The position numbers and the translations under genes were made by a program. Under the pieces are notes generated by a model that made no database searches, was not told where the DNA came from, and was given only the letters and a program-made list of their open reading frames with translations. Below are positions 16,147 through 24,537 of a stretch of DNA of 64,000 nt, piece after piece. Source of the DNA: Streptomyces tubercidicus (lineage in GTDB: Bacteria > Actinomycetota > Actinomycetes > Streptomycetales > Streptomycetaceae); assembly GCF_027497495.1 (NCBI RefSeq), contig NZ_CP114205.1, forward strand, positions 7,626,001-7,690,000. Direction: 5' to 3'. Positions within the stretch are counted from its first letter, which is position 1. Every line of letters begins with the position of its first letter.

Positions 16147-17355
16147 TTACCAGGCGACCGGCAGCTCCAGCGGATAGCGCCAGATCGAGTTCGTGTTCCA
16201 GCGCACTTCCTCGGCGGGCTGGGCCAGCCGGAGCCCGGGGAAACGCTCCAGGAGGGCGCCGAGCGCGACTTCCAGCTCCGTGAAGGCCAGCGGGGCCCCG
16301 AGGCAGTGGTGGCCGCCCCAGCCGAAGGTCATGTGGGACGGCCGGTCCTCGCGCTCCAGATCCAGCTCATCGGGCCGGTCGAACTTCCGGCCGTCCCGGT
16401 TTGCCGTCAGGTAGGAAACATGCACGATGTCCCCGGCCCGGATCATCACCCCGCTCAGCTCCACGTCCTCGGTGGCGACACGGGGGATACCGACGCCCTT
16501 ACGGAACGGGATGAACCGCAGCAGTTCCTCCATCGCCTGCGGGAGCATCTCCGGGCGGGCCCGCACCATGGCGAGTTCCTTGGGCCGGGTGAGCAGGGTG
16601 TAGGCGAGGTTGCCGATCTCGTAGGTGGTGGTGTCCTGCCCGGTGATCAGCAGCACCATGGCCAGCACCGTGAGCTCCTGGTCGTTGAGCAGCTCGTCTC
16701 CGTCGCGAGCCGTCGCCAGCGCGCTGATCAGGTCGTCTCCCGGGTGCTGGCGCCGCTTCGCGGTCAGGGTCTTGAAGTACGCCCGCATATCGGCCTTGGC
16801 GCGGACGGCGCGGTCCCGGTTCTCGACGGTGACGTTCATCATCGTCCGTGCGTGCCCGCGCAGTTGTGCGCGGTCGGCCTCGGGGATGTCGAGAACCTCG
16901 CAGATCGTCGTCAGCGGCAGCGGGGACGCCAGGCTCTCCATCAGGTCGGCGGGGGAGCCGTGCGCGGTCATCCCGTCCAGCAGATCGTCCACGACGCGCT
17001 GCGTACGGGCCCGCATCCGCTCGACCTGCCGCGGAGCGAACGCCTTCGAGACCAGGCTCCGCAAGCGGCTGCTGGCCGGCGGGTCCATCACATTGATCGC
17101 CTCGTCCTGCACGATCGGCTCCGGAGTCATCCGCGGGAAGTCCCGGCCGATGATGGCACTGCGGCTGAAGCGCCGGTCGGTCGTCACCGTGCGCACATCC
17201 TCGTACCGGGTCACGAGCCAGGCTTCGCCCTCCCCGTAGGGCAGCTTGATGCGGGCAACCGGTTCCTCGGTCAGCAGACGCTTGAGCGTCGGATCGAATT
17301 CCAGTGCCTCGGCGTAGTCGAACGGGCAGTTCCACACGGTAGCGCCGGATTCCAT
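16147..17355 (-). CDS. Cytochrome P450, CYP158/P-450mel-like
   Basis: 402 residues. P450 signatures are complete: I-helix ITGQDTT (238-243), ExxR Glu277-Arg280, and the haem loop FGWGGHHCLG with Cys351 as ligand. PYGEGEAWLVTRYEDVRTVT and IPFRKGVGIPRVA resemble the CYP158A enzymes that couple flaviolin oxidatively in S. coelicolor and S. griseus. It sits upstream of rppA on the same strand, the known rppA/rppB (P-450mel) pairing, so aryl coupling toward HPQ melanin or flaviolin polymers is the likely role. Start ATG 17355 has GGGAGC upstream. Family is sure, subfamily less so. Confidence 0.85.
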   Translation of the reverse strand: MESGATVWNCPFDYAEALEFDPTLKRLLTEEPVARIKLPYGEGEAWLVTRYEDVRTVTTDRRFSRSAIIGRDFPRMTPEPIVQDEAINVMDPPASSRLRSLVSKAFAPRQVERMRARTQRVVDDLLDGMTAHGSPADLMESLASPLPLTTICEVLDIPEADRAQLRGHARTMMNVTVENRDRAVRAKADMRAYFKTLTAKRRQHPGDDLISALATARDGDELLNDQELTVLAMVLLITGQDTTTYEIGNLAYTLLTRPKELAMVRARPEMLPQAMEELLRFIPFRKGVGIPRVATEDVELSGVMIRAGDIVHVSYLTANRDGRKFDRPDELDLEREDRPSHMTFGWGGHHCLGAPLAFTELEVALGALLERFPGLRLAQPAEEVRWNTNSIWRYPLELPVAW

Positions 17356-17792
17356 AGTGAGCTCCCGAAGTCAGTGGTGACGAGTGGATTCACCGCCGGT
17401 GAAGGCAGAAAGAAGGCGCGCGTACGCCTACGTACCGGGCCATCGGCCAGAAACGCGCCAATTCATCCCGGATATCGTAAACACCGGGATGCGGCCGCGG
17501 CTTTACCGCCCGATCACGCTGCGGAATGGCGAGTGCCGTGATCCGCCATTCCCCGGTGAATTACGAGCGAGTGCGGGCGCCCGTTACGTTGCGCCATAAG
17601 GGTGAGATGGCCCCGCCGTTCTGTACGGCGGTCACCGCACCCGCAGCTCTTGGCAAACGTCCTTGCCGAGGCAGCAATAGCGACCCCGGGACGGAGGCTG
17701 GGTGTGCGGCACCCAGGCACCAGCCGTCCTGGTCGCGGTGCGCTGCGCCGTGAAAGCTCACCGGTGACAGCAACCGGCAAAGGAGCAAGCCC
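17356..17792. other. Divergent intergenic region between the P450 and SDR genes
   Basis: About 440 bases without a credible coding frame. It must carry promoters for the P450 (minus) and the SDR (plus). GC is lower near 17455-17600 than in neighbouring genes. I saw no convincing -35/-10 pair or long inverted repeat. Confidence 0.45.
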
Positions 17793-18527
17793 ATGACGGA
17801 GCACGAGAAGGTCGTCCTGATCACCGGCGCGAGCAGCGGCATCGGCGAGGCGACCGCCCGCCGCCTGGCCGCCGACGGACACCGCGTCTTCCTCGGCGCC
17901 CGCCGTACCGACCGGCTGGAAACGCTGGCCCACCACATCACCAGCGGCGGCGGCACCGCGGCCTTCCAACGACTCGACGTCACCTCCGCCGAGGACATGC
18001 GGTCCTTCGTCGCTGCCGCACGCGAGGAATACGGCCGGGTCGACGTCCTGGTCAACAACGCGGGGGTGATGCCGCTGTCGCCCCTGGAAGCCCTGCGGGT
18101 GGACGAATGGGACCGGATGCTCGATGTGAATGTGCGCGGCGTGCTCCATGGCATCGCCGCCGCGCTCCCCGTGATGAAGGCCCAGGGCACCGGCCATATC
18201 GTCAATGTCGCGTCGGTCGGGGCGTACGAGGTGGTACCCACCGCCGCCGTCTACTGCGCCACCAAATTCGCCGTACGGGCGATCTCGGAGGGGCTGCGCC
18301 AGGAGTCCGCCGGCGGTATCCGGGTCAGCGTGATCTCGCCGGGCGTCACCGAGTCCGAACTCCCGGACAGCATCACCGATCCGGCGGCCCGGGAAGCGAT
18401 GAAGGCATACCGGGCGGTGGCCCTGCCGGCCGCCGCCGTCGCGGACACCATCGCCTTCGCCGTCAGCCGGCCACCGGAGGTCGACGTGAACGAACTGGTC
18501 GTGCGTCCGGCGGCGAGCGCTCAATAG
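17793..18527 (+). CDS. Classical short-chain dehydrogenase/reductase
   Basis: 244 residues; ATG with AAAGGAG upstream. The Rossmann motif TGASSGIG (11-18), NNAG (88-91) and the triad Ser141, Tyr154, Lys158 (YCATK) are all present, so it should be an active NAD(P)-dependent oxidoreductase of the classical family. The substrate cannot be read from sequence. It is divergent from the melanin-type P450 and followed by the gvpU-like gene; no operon partner shares an obvious pathway. Confidence 0.9.
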   Translation: MTEHEKVVLITGASSGIGEATARRLAADGHRVFLGARRTDRLETLAHHITSGGGTAAFQRLDVTSAEDMRSFVAAAREEYGRVDVLVNNAGVMPLSPLEALRVDEWDRMLDVNVRGVLHGIAAALPVMKAQGTGHIVNVASVGAYEVVPTAAVYCATKFAVRAISEGLRQESAGGIRVSVISPGVTESELPDSITDPAAREAMKAYRAVALPAAAVADTIAFAVSRPPEVDVNELVVRPAASAQ

Positions 18528-18652
18528 GCCGCGGGCGCCCCGTCACAGGGCGCTCCCGCAGCGCCGGCACCCGCGGCCTGCCGGTCCAGCGACAGGGGCA
18601 CGCGCTGCGGGTGTGGTGCCGAGGGCCGGTTGCGGCAGTAGAGTCTTCTCCC

Positions 18653-19030
18653 ATGTCGAAGCCCGACGAGCTGCTTGTCGACATCGCCGCCATGGTGGAG
18701 TCGGAGCAGAGCAATCAGATGTCTCTCACAGTGGTTGTCCAGGGCACTGTGATCACCGGACGGTTGGCGCCCGAGCGTGTGTGGCGGCAACGTGTGGCCG
18801 AAGTCCTGGAACAGTCGGAGCGGCTGGGAACGTTCTCCGCCCTCTTCTCCGCAGCCGGCCCGGACACCCGCCCGCCGCAACCGAAAGGGCCACCCACCCA
18901 CCTGTATTTCCATGTGGCGAGAATTCTGCAGGGAAGTATCGGCCTGCCCGAGACCGGTGGGATGTACCGCGTCGAGATCAAGGACGTAGGAGCCTGGACG
19001 GTGGGCGACTTCAGCTACTCCGACCACTGA
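18653..19030 (+). CDS. gvpU: Gas vesicle accessory protein GvpU-like
   Basis: 125 residues from ATG 18653. The pattern of the Bacillus megaterium GvpU family is recognisable: an N-terminal strand pair with a TVITGRL turn (MSLTVVVQGTVITGRLAPE), a helix, THLYFHVARILQGS, and a closing VEIKDVGAWTVGDFSYS. GvpU affects vesicle clustering in Bacillus. Here it is separated from the main gvp operon by about 7 kb and lies on the opposite strand, so it would have its own promoter. The call rests on motif memory and should be tested by profile search; otherwise it is a small conserved protein. Confidence 0.65.
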   Translation: MSKPDELLVDIAAMVESEQSNQMSLTVVVQGTVITGRLAPERVWRQRVAEVLEQSERLGTFSALFSAAGPDTRPPQPKGPPTHLYFHVARILQGSIGLPETGGMYRVEIKDVGAWTVGDFSYSDH

Positions 19031-19044
19031 CCGACCGACACACA

Positions 19045-19080
19045 AAGCTGGGCTCCGACCGATGCGGTCGGAGCCCACTT
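19045..19080. terminator. Bidirectional terminator between gvpU and the cold-shock genes
   Basis: A 12-bp perfect stem (19049-19060 with 19066-19077) and 5-nt loop, extended by AAG/CTT around a bulged C. It ends the plus-strand gvpU transcript and can also end the minus-strand unit whose last stop is at 19103. Confidence 0.8.
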
Positions 19081-19102
19081 CGCTGTCCGGCGGTGTCCGG
19101 TC

Positions 19103-19417
19103 TCAGCTCGTCGGGTCACCGTCAGGCGTCGCCGGAGCCTGAAGCATGGCTGACGCCTCCTCAAGGGGCGTGCGGACGACGGGGGTCGAGGAGCTACAGG
19201 TGAAGCCGAGCCGGGTGAGGGCCCGGGTCACCTCGCCCGCGCTGAAGTCCCGGCGGTCCTGCCGGGTGATGATCTCACCGACCTGCTTGACGGGGTAGTG
19301 GCGGCCGCCGATGAGCACGGAGTCACCCGTGACGGGTTCGGGCTCGACACCCTTCATCGAGTCCTGCACCTCGGTCTTGATCAAGTCGAAGGGGAAGCGG
19401 GCGATGACGCAGCGCAT
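19103..19417 (-). CDS. Small conserved Streptomyces protein next to DEAD-box helicase, unknown function
   Basis: 104 residues; ATG 19417 with GAGG upstream. It starts MRCVIARFPFDL and contains VTGDSVLIGGRHYPVKQVGEIITRQDRRDFSAGEVTRALTRLGF split over two alpha/beta elements. I recognise it as a widely conserved streptomycete protein found with cold-shock proteins and DEAD-box helicases, but know no function. It follows the helicase gene by 83 bases on the same strand and probably shares its transcript, so a role in the cold-shock or RNA response is inferred. Confidence 0.75.
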   Translation of the reverse strand: MRCVIARFPFDLIKTEVQDSMKGVEPEPVTGDSVLIGGRHYPVKQVGEIITRQDRRDFSAGEVTRALTRLGFTCSSSTPVVRTPLEEASAMLQAPATPDGDPTS

Positions 19418-19500
19418 AGTGCCTCTACAAGGTCGAAGAGAACCGGATTCGGACTGACGGAGGAGCGAGAGGAGCGTGTGCGGACGGGACGACTTCCGAT

Positions 19501-20997
19501 CTACGAGGTCTTGCCGGCCGACGGCCGACGCTGCGACGTCCCGGCCGCGTTCCGGGGTGCCCCGGACTGCCGGCGGGCCTGGGCGGAGCGACTGCGCCGG
19601 CCGCGGGTGGAGGAGCCGCTGCGCTTCGGGCGTTCGACGGCCGGCGCGGCAATGGTGACGGGAATGCCGGAGGGGGCCTGGGCGCCCGTGATCCGGGTCA
19701 GCTCGGCCTCGCCGGAGCGGACCTGGGTGGACTGCGGGGTGATCCCCGCATCGGCCATCAGCCGGTCCATTTCGCGGCGCTGGTTGGGCAGGACGAGGGT
19801 GACGACGCTGCCGGACTCCCCGGCGCGGGCGGTGCGGCCGCCGCGGTGCAGATAGTCCTTGTGGTCGGTGGGCGGGTCGACATTGACGACGAGGTCGAGA
19901 TTGTCGACGTGGATGCCACGGGCGGCGACATTGGTGGCCACCAGCACGGTGACCTGGCCGGTCTTGAACTGGGCCAGGGTCCGGGTCCGCTGCGGCTGGG
20001 ACTTGCCGCCGTGCAGGGCCGCGGCGCGCACCCCGCTGTTCAGCAGGTGCTTGGTGAGCTTGTCCACCGCGCGCTTGGTGTCCAGGAACATGATCGACCG
20101 GCCTTCACGGGCGGCGATCTCGGTGGTGGTGGCGTGCTTGTCGGCGTCGCGGACATGCAGCAGGTGGTGTTCCATCGTGGTGACGGCGCCCGCCGACGGG
20201 TCGACGGAGTGGACCACCGGGTCCGTCAGATAGCGCCGGACCAGCAGGTCGACATTGCGGTCCAAGGTGGCCGAGAACAGCATCCGCTGACCCTCGGGAC
20301 GCACCTGGTCGAGCAGCGCGGTCACCTGCGGCATGAACCCCATGTCGGCCATCTGGTCGGCCTCGTCCAGCACGGTGATGCCGACCTGGTTCAGGCGGCA
20401 GTCACCGCGGCCGATGAGGTCCTTGAGCCGCCCGGGAGTGGCGACGACGACCTCGGCGCCGCCGCGGAGCGCGCTCGCCTGGCGGCCGATCGACATCCCG
20501 CCGACGACGGTGGCCAGCCGCAGCGACAGCGCCTTCGCGTACGGGGTGAGCGCATCGGTGACCTGCTGGGCCAGCTCCCGGGTGGGGACCAGGACCAGGG
20601 CCAGCGGCTTGCCCGGCTCGGCGCGCAGACCGGCCGTACGGGCCAGCAGGGCCAGACCGAAGGCGAGCGTCTTGCCCGAGCCGGTGCGGCCACGGCCCAG
20701 CACATCGCGCCCGGCCAGCGAATTCGGCAGCGTGGCGGCCTGGATCGGGAACGGGGCCGTCACCCCTTGCGTGGTCAGCGACGCCAACAGCGCGGACGGC
20801 ATGTCCAGTTCGGCGAACGACTCGGCCGGCGGCAGCGCGGGGGTGTGCGTGACGGGCAGGGCGAACTCTCCCTGCGGGGCGGGACGGCGACGCTTGCCAC
20901 CGGAGCGGTTGGACGCCTGCGAGCGGTAGCCGCCACGGCCTGAACCGGCGGAGCGGGTACGGGGGGAACGGTCGTTCGGGCGAGATGTGCGGTTCAT
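19501..20997 (-). CDS. DEAD-box ATP-dependent RNA helicase
   Basis: 498 residues. Q motif region (FAELDMPSALLASL...PFPIQAATLP, 61-92), Walker A GRTGSGKT (103-110), PTRELAQQ, VVATPGR, the DEAD box (211-214), FSATLDRN and the HRGGRTARAGESG motif VI are complete. The N- and C-termini are Arg/Gly/Ser-rich tails that would bind RNA. It unwinds structured RNA, as cold-shock helicases do, and stands between cspA and a small cold-shock-linked gene. The leader can fold into two hairpins, one hiding the ribosome binding site, so translation may respond to temperature or to the helicase itself. Confidence 0.93.
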   Translation of the reverse strand: MNRTSRPNDRSPRTRSAGSGRGGYRSQASNRSGGKRRRPAPQGEFALPVTHTPALPPAESFAELDMPSALLASLTTQGVTAPFPIQAATLPNSLAGRDVLGRGRTGSGKTLAFGLALLARTAGLRAEPGKPLALVLVPTRELAQQVTDALTPYAKALSLRLATVVGGMSIGRQASALRGGAEVVVATPGRLKDLIGRGDCRLNQVGITVLDEADQMADMGFMPQVTALLDQVRPEGQRMLFSATLDRNVDLLVRRYLTDPVVHSVDPSAGAVTTMEHHLLHVRDADKHATTTEIAAREGRSIMFLDTKRAVDKLTKHLLNSGVRAAALHGGKSQPQRTRTLAQFKTGQVTVLVATNVAARGIHVDNLDLVVNVDPPTDHKDYLHRGGRTARAGESGSVVTLVLPNQRREMDRLMADAGITPQSTQVRSGEAELTRITGAQAPSGIPVTIAAPAVERPKRSGSSTRGRRSRSAQARRQSGAPRNAAGTSQRRPSAGKTS

Positions 20998-21004
20998 GCG
21001 AACC

Positions 21005-21029
21005 TTCCTCGATGCGGTACGTCGAGGAA
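21005..21029 (-). promoter_or_regulatory. Hairpin sequestering the helicase ribosome binding site
   Basis: An 8-bp perfect inverted repeat (TTCCTCGA 21005-21012, TCGAGGAA 21022-21029) with a 9-nt loop ends 8 bases before the ATG. On the mRNA the 3' arm contains the GAGGAAGG Shine-Dalgarno, so the closed hairpin should block initiation. Confidence 0.55.
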
Positions 21030-21126
21030 TTCCCGGCAGCTGTCAGCCGCACACAAAAGAATCACAGAACGGACCGGAGAAAACAGATGGAACGCGGCGG
21101 GGGAAAATTGGGCCGCCGGCGGTGGA

Positions 21127-21152
21127 AAAGGCTTCGCCGAAGAGCGGCGAAG
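21127..21152 (-). promoter_or_regulatory. Attenuator-like hairpin in the helicase leader
   Basis: An 8-bp perfect stem (CTTCGCCG/CGGCGAAG, loop of five) is followed on the minus strand by CCTTTTCC, the form of a short intrinsic terminator. It lies 130-155 bases upstream of the helicase start and is not preceded by a gene on that strand that would need it, since cspA already has its own terminator. Confidence 0.4.
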
Positions 21153-21281
21153 GTGCTGCCGGAGGGGGAGCCGGGCGGCGCGGCGCGCTGTCGCAGCAGT
21201 CCGCGTGGTCCGGTACCGGGCGGGCTGCTCGGTGTCGCCGGGCGCGGCCGTGACGGCACCTGCGGCACATTCCGGGCAACG

Positions 21282-21316
21282 AGCTGGGGCCCGCACCCAA
21301 GGTGCGGGCCCCAGCT
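21282..21316 (-). terminator. Terminator of cspA
   Basis: A 16-bp perfect inverted repeat with a 3-nt loop (21282-21297, 21301-21316), 18 bases past the cspA stop. It makes cspA monocistronic. Confidence 0.85.
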
Positions 21317-21334
21317 GCAGTGTTCGTGTCAGCG

Positions 21335-21538
21335 TCAGGCGGGAACGATGTTCTCGGCCTGCGGGCCCTTCTGGCCCTGCGTGACGTCGAAGGTCACCTT
21401 CTGGCCTTCCTGCAGCTCGCGGAAGCCCTGGGTGGCGATGTTCGAGTAGTGGGCGAAGACGTCAGCGCCGCCACCGTCCTGCTCGATGAAGCCGAAACCC
21501 TTTTCCGAGTTGAACCACTTCACGGTTCCAGTAGCCAT
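21335..21538 (-). CDS. cspA: Cold-shock protein, CspA family
   Basis: 67 residues from ATG 21538 with a perfect GAAGGAG upstream; the long in-frame extension is leader. The single cold-shock domain has RNP1 KGFGFI (13-18) and RNP2 VFAHY (27-31), starts TGTVKWFNSEKG and ends GPQAENIVPA. It binds single-stranded nucleic acid and melts mRNA structure. The neighbouring DEAD-box helicase is a usual functional partner. The leader may be about 165 nt long (see the next entry). Confidence 0.97.
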   Translation of the reverse strand: MATGTVKWFNSEKGFGFIEQDGGGADVFAHYSNIATQGFRELQEGQKVTFDVTQGQKGPQAENIVPA

Positions 21539-21941
21539 GTCAAATCTCCTTCGGGGGCAGTGCCGGGGCCGCACTGTGCGGACCCCGCGTCGCCGCGATG
21601 ATTGCCCCGTCCGGAAAACCGGAAATACAAAAGCGCTCCCGCCGTCCGAAAAGGGGCGGCGGGGTGCGAGAAGTCTTTGGGAACCACAACCACAACTGCA
21701 ACTGAGATCGACAGTAGCACGGTACGAGCACCCCTGCGCAGCGGTTGCCCCGCCATTTCCGGGCGCTGAAACCCTGCTGCCGTGGCGGTTTTTCGGTGAT
21801 ATTCGCACCCGGGCCCCGCCACCGGCGGTGGCCGTCCGGCGGGGGAAGGGACCGTACGGCCCCTGTGCGGCGGGCCCGGCGCATTCCAGGCTGGAGGTGT
21901 CACGGGCCGGGCGGCGTCCGTCCGGGTACCGAGGAGGCATC
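21539..21941. other. Divergent leader/promoter region between cspA and a CBS-domain gene
   Basis: About 400 bases without a coding frame. On the minus strand a possible -10 TACTGT (21711-21716) would give cspA a leader of about 165 nt containing GTTG-rich repeats (near 21685-21705) and a CCGCC/GGCGG hairpin around a TTTT loop, reminiscent of long structured cold-shock leaders. On the plus strand a palindromic GGGACCGTACGGCCCC lies about 90 bases before the CBS gene. Confidence 0.45.
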
Positions 21942-22625
21942 ATGCAGAACACTCCCCACCTCGTCAGCGATGTGATGACACAGACCGTGGCCGCGGTCGG
22001 CCGGGAGGCACGGTTCAAGGAGATCGTCGAGACCATGGAGCGGTGGCAGGTCAGCGCGCTGCCGGTGCTGGCGGGGGAGGGCCGGGTGATCGGTGTGGTC
22101 TCCGAGGCCGATCTGCTGCCCAAGGAGGAGTTCCGGGAGTCGGCCCCCGACCGCCTGGAGCAGCGGCGGTGGCTCGATGACATGCGCCGGGCGGGCGCGC
22201 TGACCGCGGGGGAGCTGATGACCGCCCCCGCCCTCACCGTACGGGCCAATGCCACGCTCTCCCAGGCGGCCCGGACCATGGCGCGGGCCTCCGTCAAACG
22301 GCTGCCGGTGGTGGACGGACAGGGGGCGCTCCAGGGCATCGTCAGCCGCGCCGACCTGCTGAAGGTCTTCCTGCGCTCGGACGAGGACCTGGCGGAGGAG
22401 GTCCGCTACGTCGTGGGTGAGCTGTTCACGGCGCCGGTCAGGGACCTGCGGGTCACGGTCGCCGACGGGGTCGTCACGCTCAGCGGCCGGGTCCGGGACA
22501 CCTCGCTCATCCCGGTGGCCGCCCGACTGGTGCGCGCGGTGGAGGGGGTCGTCGATGTGGAGTTCGATGTCACTGCCCCGGCTGCCGCGCGGGCTCGGAC
22601 GCCGATGGCTGGTCCGCACCGGTGA
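21942..22625 (+). CDS. CBS-CBS-BON domain protein
   Basis: 227 residues from ATG 21942 with GAGGAGG upstream. Two CBS repeats (about 8-60 and 88-145; each ends in GVVSEADLL or GIVSRADLL) bind adenosine nucleotides, and a BON domain (about 150-215, VTVADGVVTLSGRVRDTSLIPVAARLVRAVEGV) is thought to bind phospholipid or protein. The same architecture is repeated at 24538. Such proteins belong to DevR/DosR-type dormancy regulons in actinobacteria; a DevR-like regulator follows directly. Confidence 0.88.
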   Translation: MQNTPHLVSDVMTQTVAAVGREARFKEIVETMERWQVSALPVLAGEGRVIGVVSEADLLPKEEFRESAPDRLEQRRWLDDMRRAGALTAGELMTAPALTVRANATLSQAARTMARASVKRLPVVDGQGALQGIVSRADLLKVFLRSDEDLAEEVRYVVGELFTAPVRDLRVTVADGVVTLSGRVRDTSLIPVAARLVRAVEGVVDVEFDVTAPAAARARTPMAGPHR

Positions 22626-22736
22626 GGGGCCGTGCCCGCCGCACGGCTGTCCCGGGACGGTTCGGCCTGGCAGGCCCCTGCGAGAAGGGTCACGATGGGG
22701 ACAGGGAGGCGGACGTCGTACCAGCCGGAGGGCGTC

Positions 22737-23435
22737 ATGAGCGACGCGGAGGCATTCTCACCGCACCGGCCGATCCGGGTGTTCCTGCTCGACGACCATG
22801 AGGTCGTCCGGCGTGGGGTGGCGGATCTGCTCGACGCCGAGCCCGATATCGAGGTGGTCGGCGACGCCGGGACGGCCGCTCATGCGCTGGCGCGCGGACC
22901 GGCGCTCCGGCCGGATGTCGCGGTGCTGGATGTGCGGCTGCCGGATGGCGACGGGGTCTCGGTGTGCCGGGAGCTGCGTTCGCGGATGCCGGGGCTGGCC
23001 TGTTTGATGCTCACCTCGTTCGACGATGACGAAGCGCTGCTCGATGCGATCATGGCCGGGGCGGCCGGTTATGTGCTCAAGGAGATCAAGGGGGCCGACC
23101 TCGTCGCGGCGGTGCGTACGGTCGCCTCCGGCAGCTCGATGCTCGACCCGGCGACGACGGCACGGCTGATGAGCAGTCTGCGCGGCGACTCCGAGGCATC
23201 ACCCGAGGCGGACGCGCTGTCCGGGCTGTCGCCGCGGGAGCGGGAGATCCTCGGGCTGATCGGCGCAGGGCTGACGAACCGTCAGATCGGCAAGCGGCTC
23301 TACCTCTCCGAGAAGACCGTCAAGAACCACATCTCCCGCCTGCTGGCCAAACTCGGTGTGGAGCGGCGCATCCAGGCGGCCGTCCTCGCCACCCAGGCCG
23401 CCTCGGCGCCCGGTGGGGGCCCGCGCGGGACCTGA
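22737..23435 (+). CDS. DevR/DosR-like NarL-family response regulator
   Basis: 232 residues from ATG 22737. The receiver domain has the acidic pair Asp19-Asp20, phospho-acceptor Asp65 (VLDVRLPDG) and Lys in YVLKEIKG; the LuxR HTH is LSPREREILGLIGAGLTNRQIGKRLYLSEKTVKNHISRLLAKLG. FLLDDHEVVRRGVADLL, LDVRLPDGDG and EKTVKNHISRLLAKLGVERRIQAAV are very close to mycobacterial DevR, which governs hypoxia/nitric oxide dormancy; OsdR of S. coelicolor is the streptomycete counterpart. No sensor kinase gene is adjacent. The neighbours (CBS, USP, molybdopterin oxidoreductase) are typical members of this regulon. Confidence 0.88.
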   Translation: MSDAEAFSPHRPIRVFLLDDHEVVRRGVADLLDAEPDIEVVGDAGTAAHALARGPALRPDVAVLDVRLPDGDGVSVCRELRSRMPGLACLMLTSFDDDEALLDAIMAGAAGYVLKEIKGADLVAAVRTVASGSSMLDPATTARLMSSLRGDSEASPEADALSGLSPREREILGLIGAGLTNRQIGKRLYLSEKTVKNHISRLLAKLGVERRIQAAVLATQAASAPGGGPRGT

Positions 23436-23502
23436 GGCGGGACCGGGAGGGACCTGAGGCGGGACCGGGCGGCGCGCCCGTAAGGGCCCGGAGCCCGGGG
23501 GG

Positions 23503-23521
23503 ACGGGCCACTGCGGCCCGT
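23503..23521. promoter_or_regulatory. Inverted repeat upstream of the universal stress gene
   Basis: ACGGGCC (23503-23509) and GGCCCGT (23515-23521) form 7-bp arms around 5 bases, ending 27 bases before the start codon. Similar GGGCC/GGCCC dyads precede the CBS genes at 21942 and 24538, so it may be the site of the DevR-like regulator; GC-rich sequence makes chance likely. Confidence 0.3.
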
Positions 23522-23548
23522 TTCTGCGACCCCGAAAGGAGGGCGGCC

Positions 23549-24448
23549 ATGGAGCCGGACATCATCACCGTGGGGCTCGACGGTTCGCCGGAGAGCCTGG
23601 CGGCCGCGCAGTGGGCCGCTGACGAGGCGGACCGGCGCCAGGCGGTGCTGCGGCTGCTGCACGCCTGGATACTCCTGGCCGCCGAGGCGCCGGACACGCC
23701 CCCGGAACGGGACCAGAACGCCGCCGCCCGGCAGATCGTGCGCCGGGCCGTGGACGAGGTCCGGGAACGCCGTCCGCATCTGCAGATCATCGAAGACCTG
23801 GTGGGATCGGAGGCGGAATCGGCGCTGGTGCGTGCGGCCGGTGAATCGCTGATGGTCGTGCTCGGGTCGCGGGCCCTGGGGACCTGGGAAAGCTATGTGC
23901 TGGGAGACGTGAGCCTGAATGTCGTGGGCCAGGCCGAGGGGCCGGTCGTCCTGGTCCGGGCGGCGGCCGGGCGGGCGAGAACACCCCGCCACGCCTCCGC
24001 GGACGGCACGCCCCCCGCGCCCCGGCCCCGGGTCGTCGTCGGCGTCAGCCTCAACGGTCCCTGCGACCGGATGCTCAGCTTCGCCTTCGATGCGGCGGCC
24101 AGCCGCGGCCTGCCGCTGCAGGCCGTCCACGGGCGGCCGCTGCCCGTGCAGGCGTACACCCCGTGGGGCATCGACCCCGACGCCGCGAAGGAACTCACCA
24201 AAGAGGCGGACATCGAGCTGCGGGACGCCCTGCGCCCATGGAGCGAGCGGTTCCCCGGTGTGCTGGTCCAGGAGACCGTGCTGCCGGAGAGCCCGACCCG
24301 GGCCCTCGTACAGACGGTCTTCGGCGCCGAACTCCTGGTGGTCGGCCGCCGGCTGCACCGTCCCCTGCTCGCGCCCCGCGTCGGACCGGTCGCGCACGCC
24401 GCCATCCACCATGTGACCTGCCCGGTCGCCGTGGTTCCGCACGACTGA
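23549..24448 (+). CDS. Tandem universal stress protein (UspA-UspA)
   Basis: 299 residues with AAAGGAGG upstream. Two Usp domains (about 1-142 and 165-299). The first begins ITVGLDGSPESLAAAQWAADEA and ends with LGSRALGTWESYVLGDVSLNVVGQAEGPVVLVRA, with the GxxG...GS ATP-binding pattern partly kept; the second ends VVGRRLHRPLLAPRVGPVAHAAIHHVTCPVAVVPHD. Double Usps are common in dormancy regulons. Between the DevR-like regulator and the second CBS-BON gene, all on the same strand with short gaps. Confidence 0.92.
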   Translation: MEPDIITVGLDGSPESLAAAQWAADEADRRQAVLRLLHAWILLAAEAPDTPPERDQNAAARQIVRRAVDEVRERRPHLQIIEDLVGSEAESALVRAAGESLMVVLGSRALGTWESYVLGDVSLNVVGQAEGPVVLVRAAAGRARTPRHASADGTPPAPRPRVVVGVSLNGPCDRMLSFAFDAAASRGLPLQAVHGRPLPVQAYTPWGIDPDAAKELTKEADIELRDALRPWSERFPGVLVQETVLPESPTRALVQTVFGAELLVVGRRLHRPLLAPRVGPVAHAAIHHVTCPVAVVPHD

Positions 24449-24537
24449 GCCGATAGAACTGAGCCGATGCGGAACGCACTCCCCGCCCACGGGGCCGATG
24501 CGATCCGGCCCGGCACACCCGGAGGGACAGGACACAG

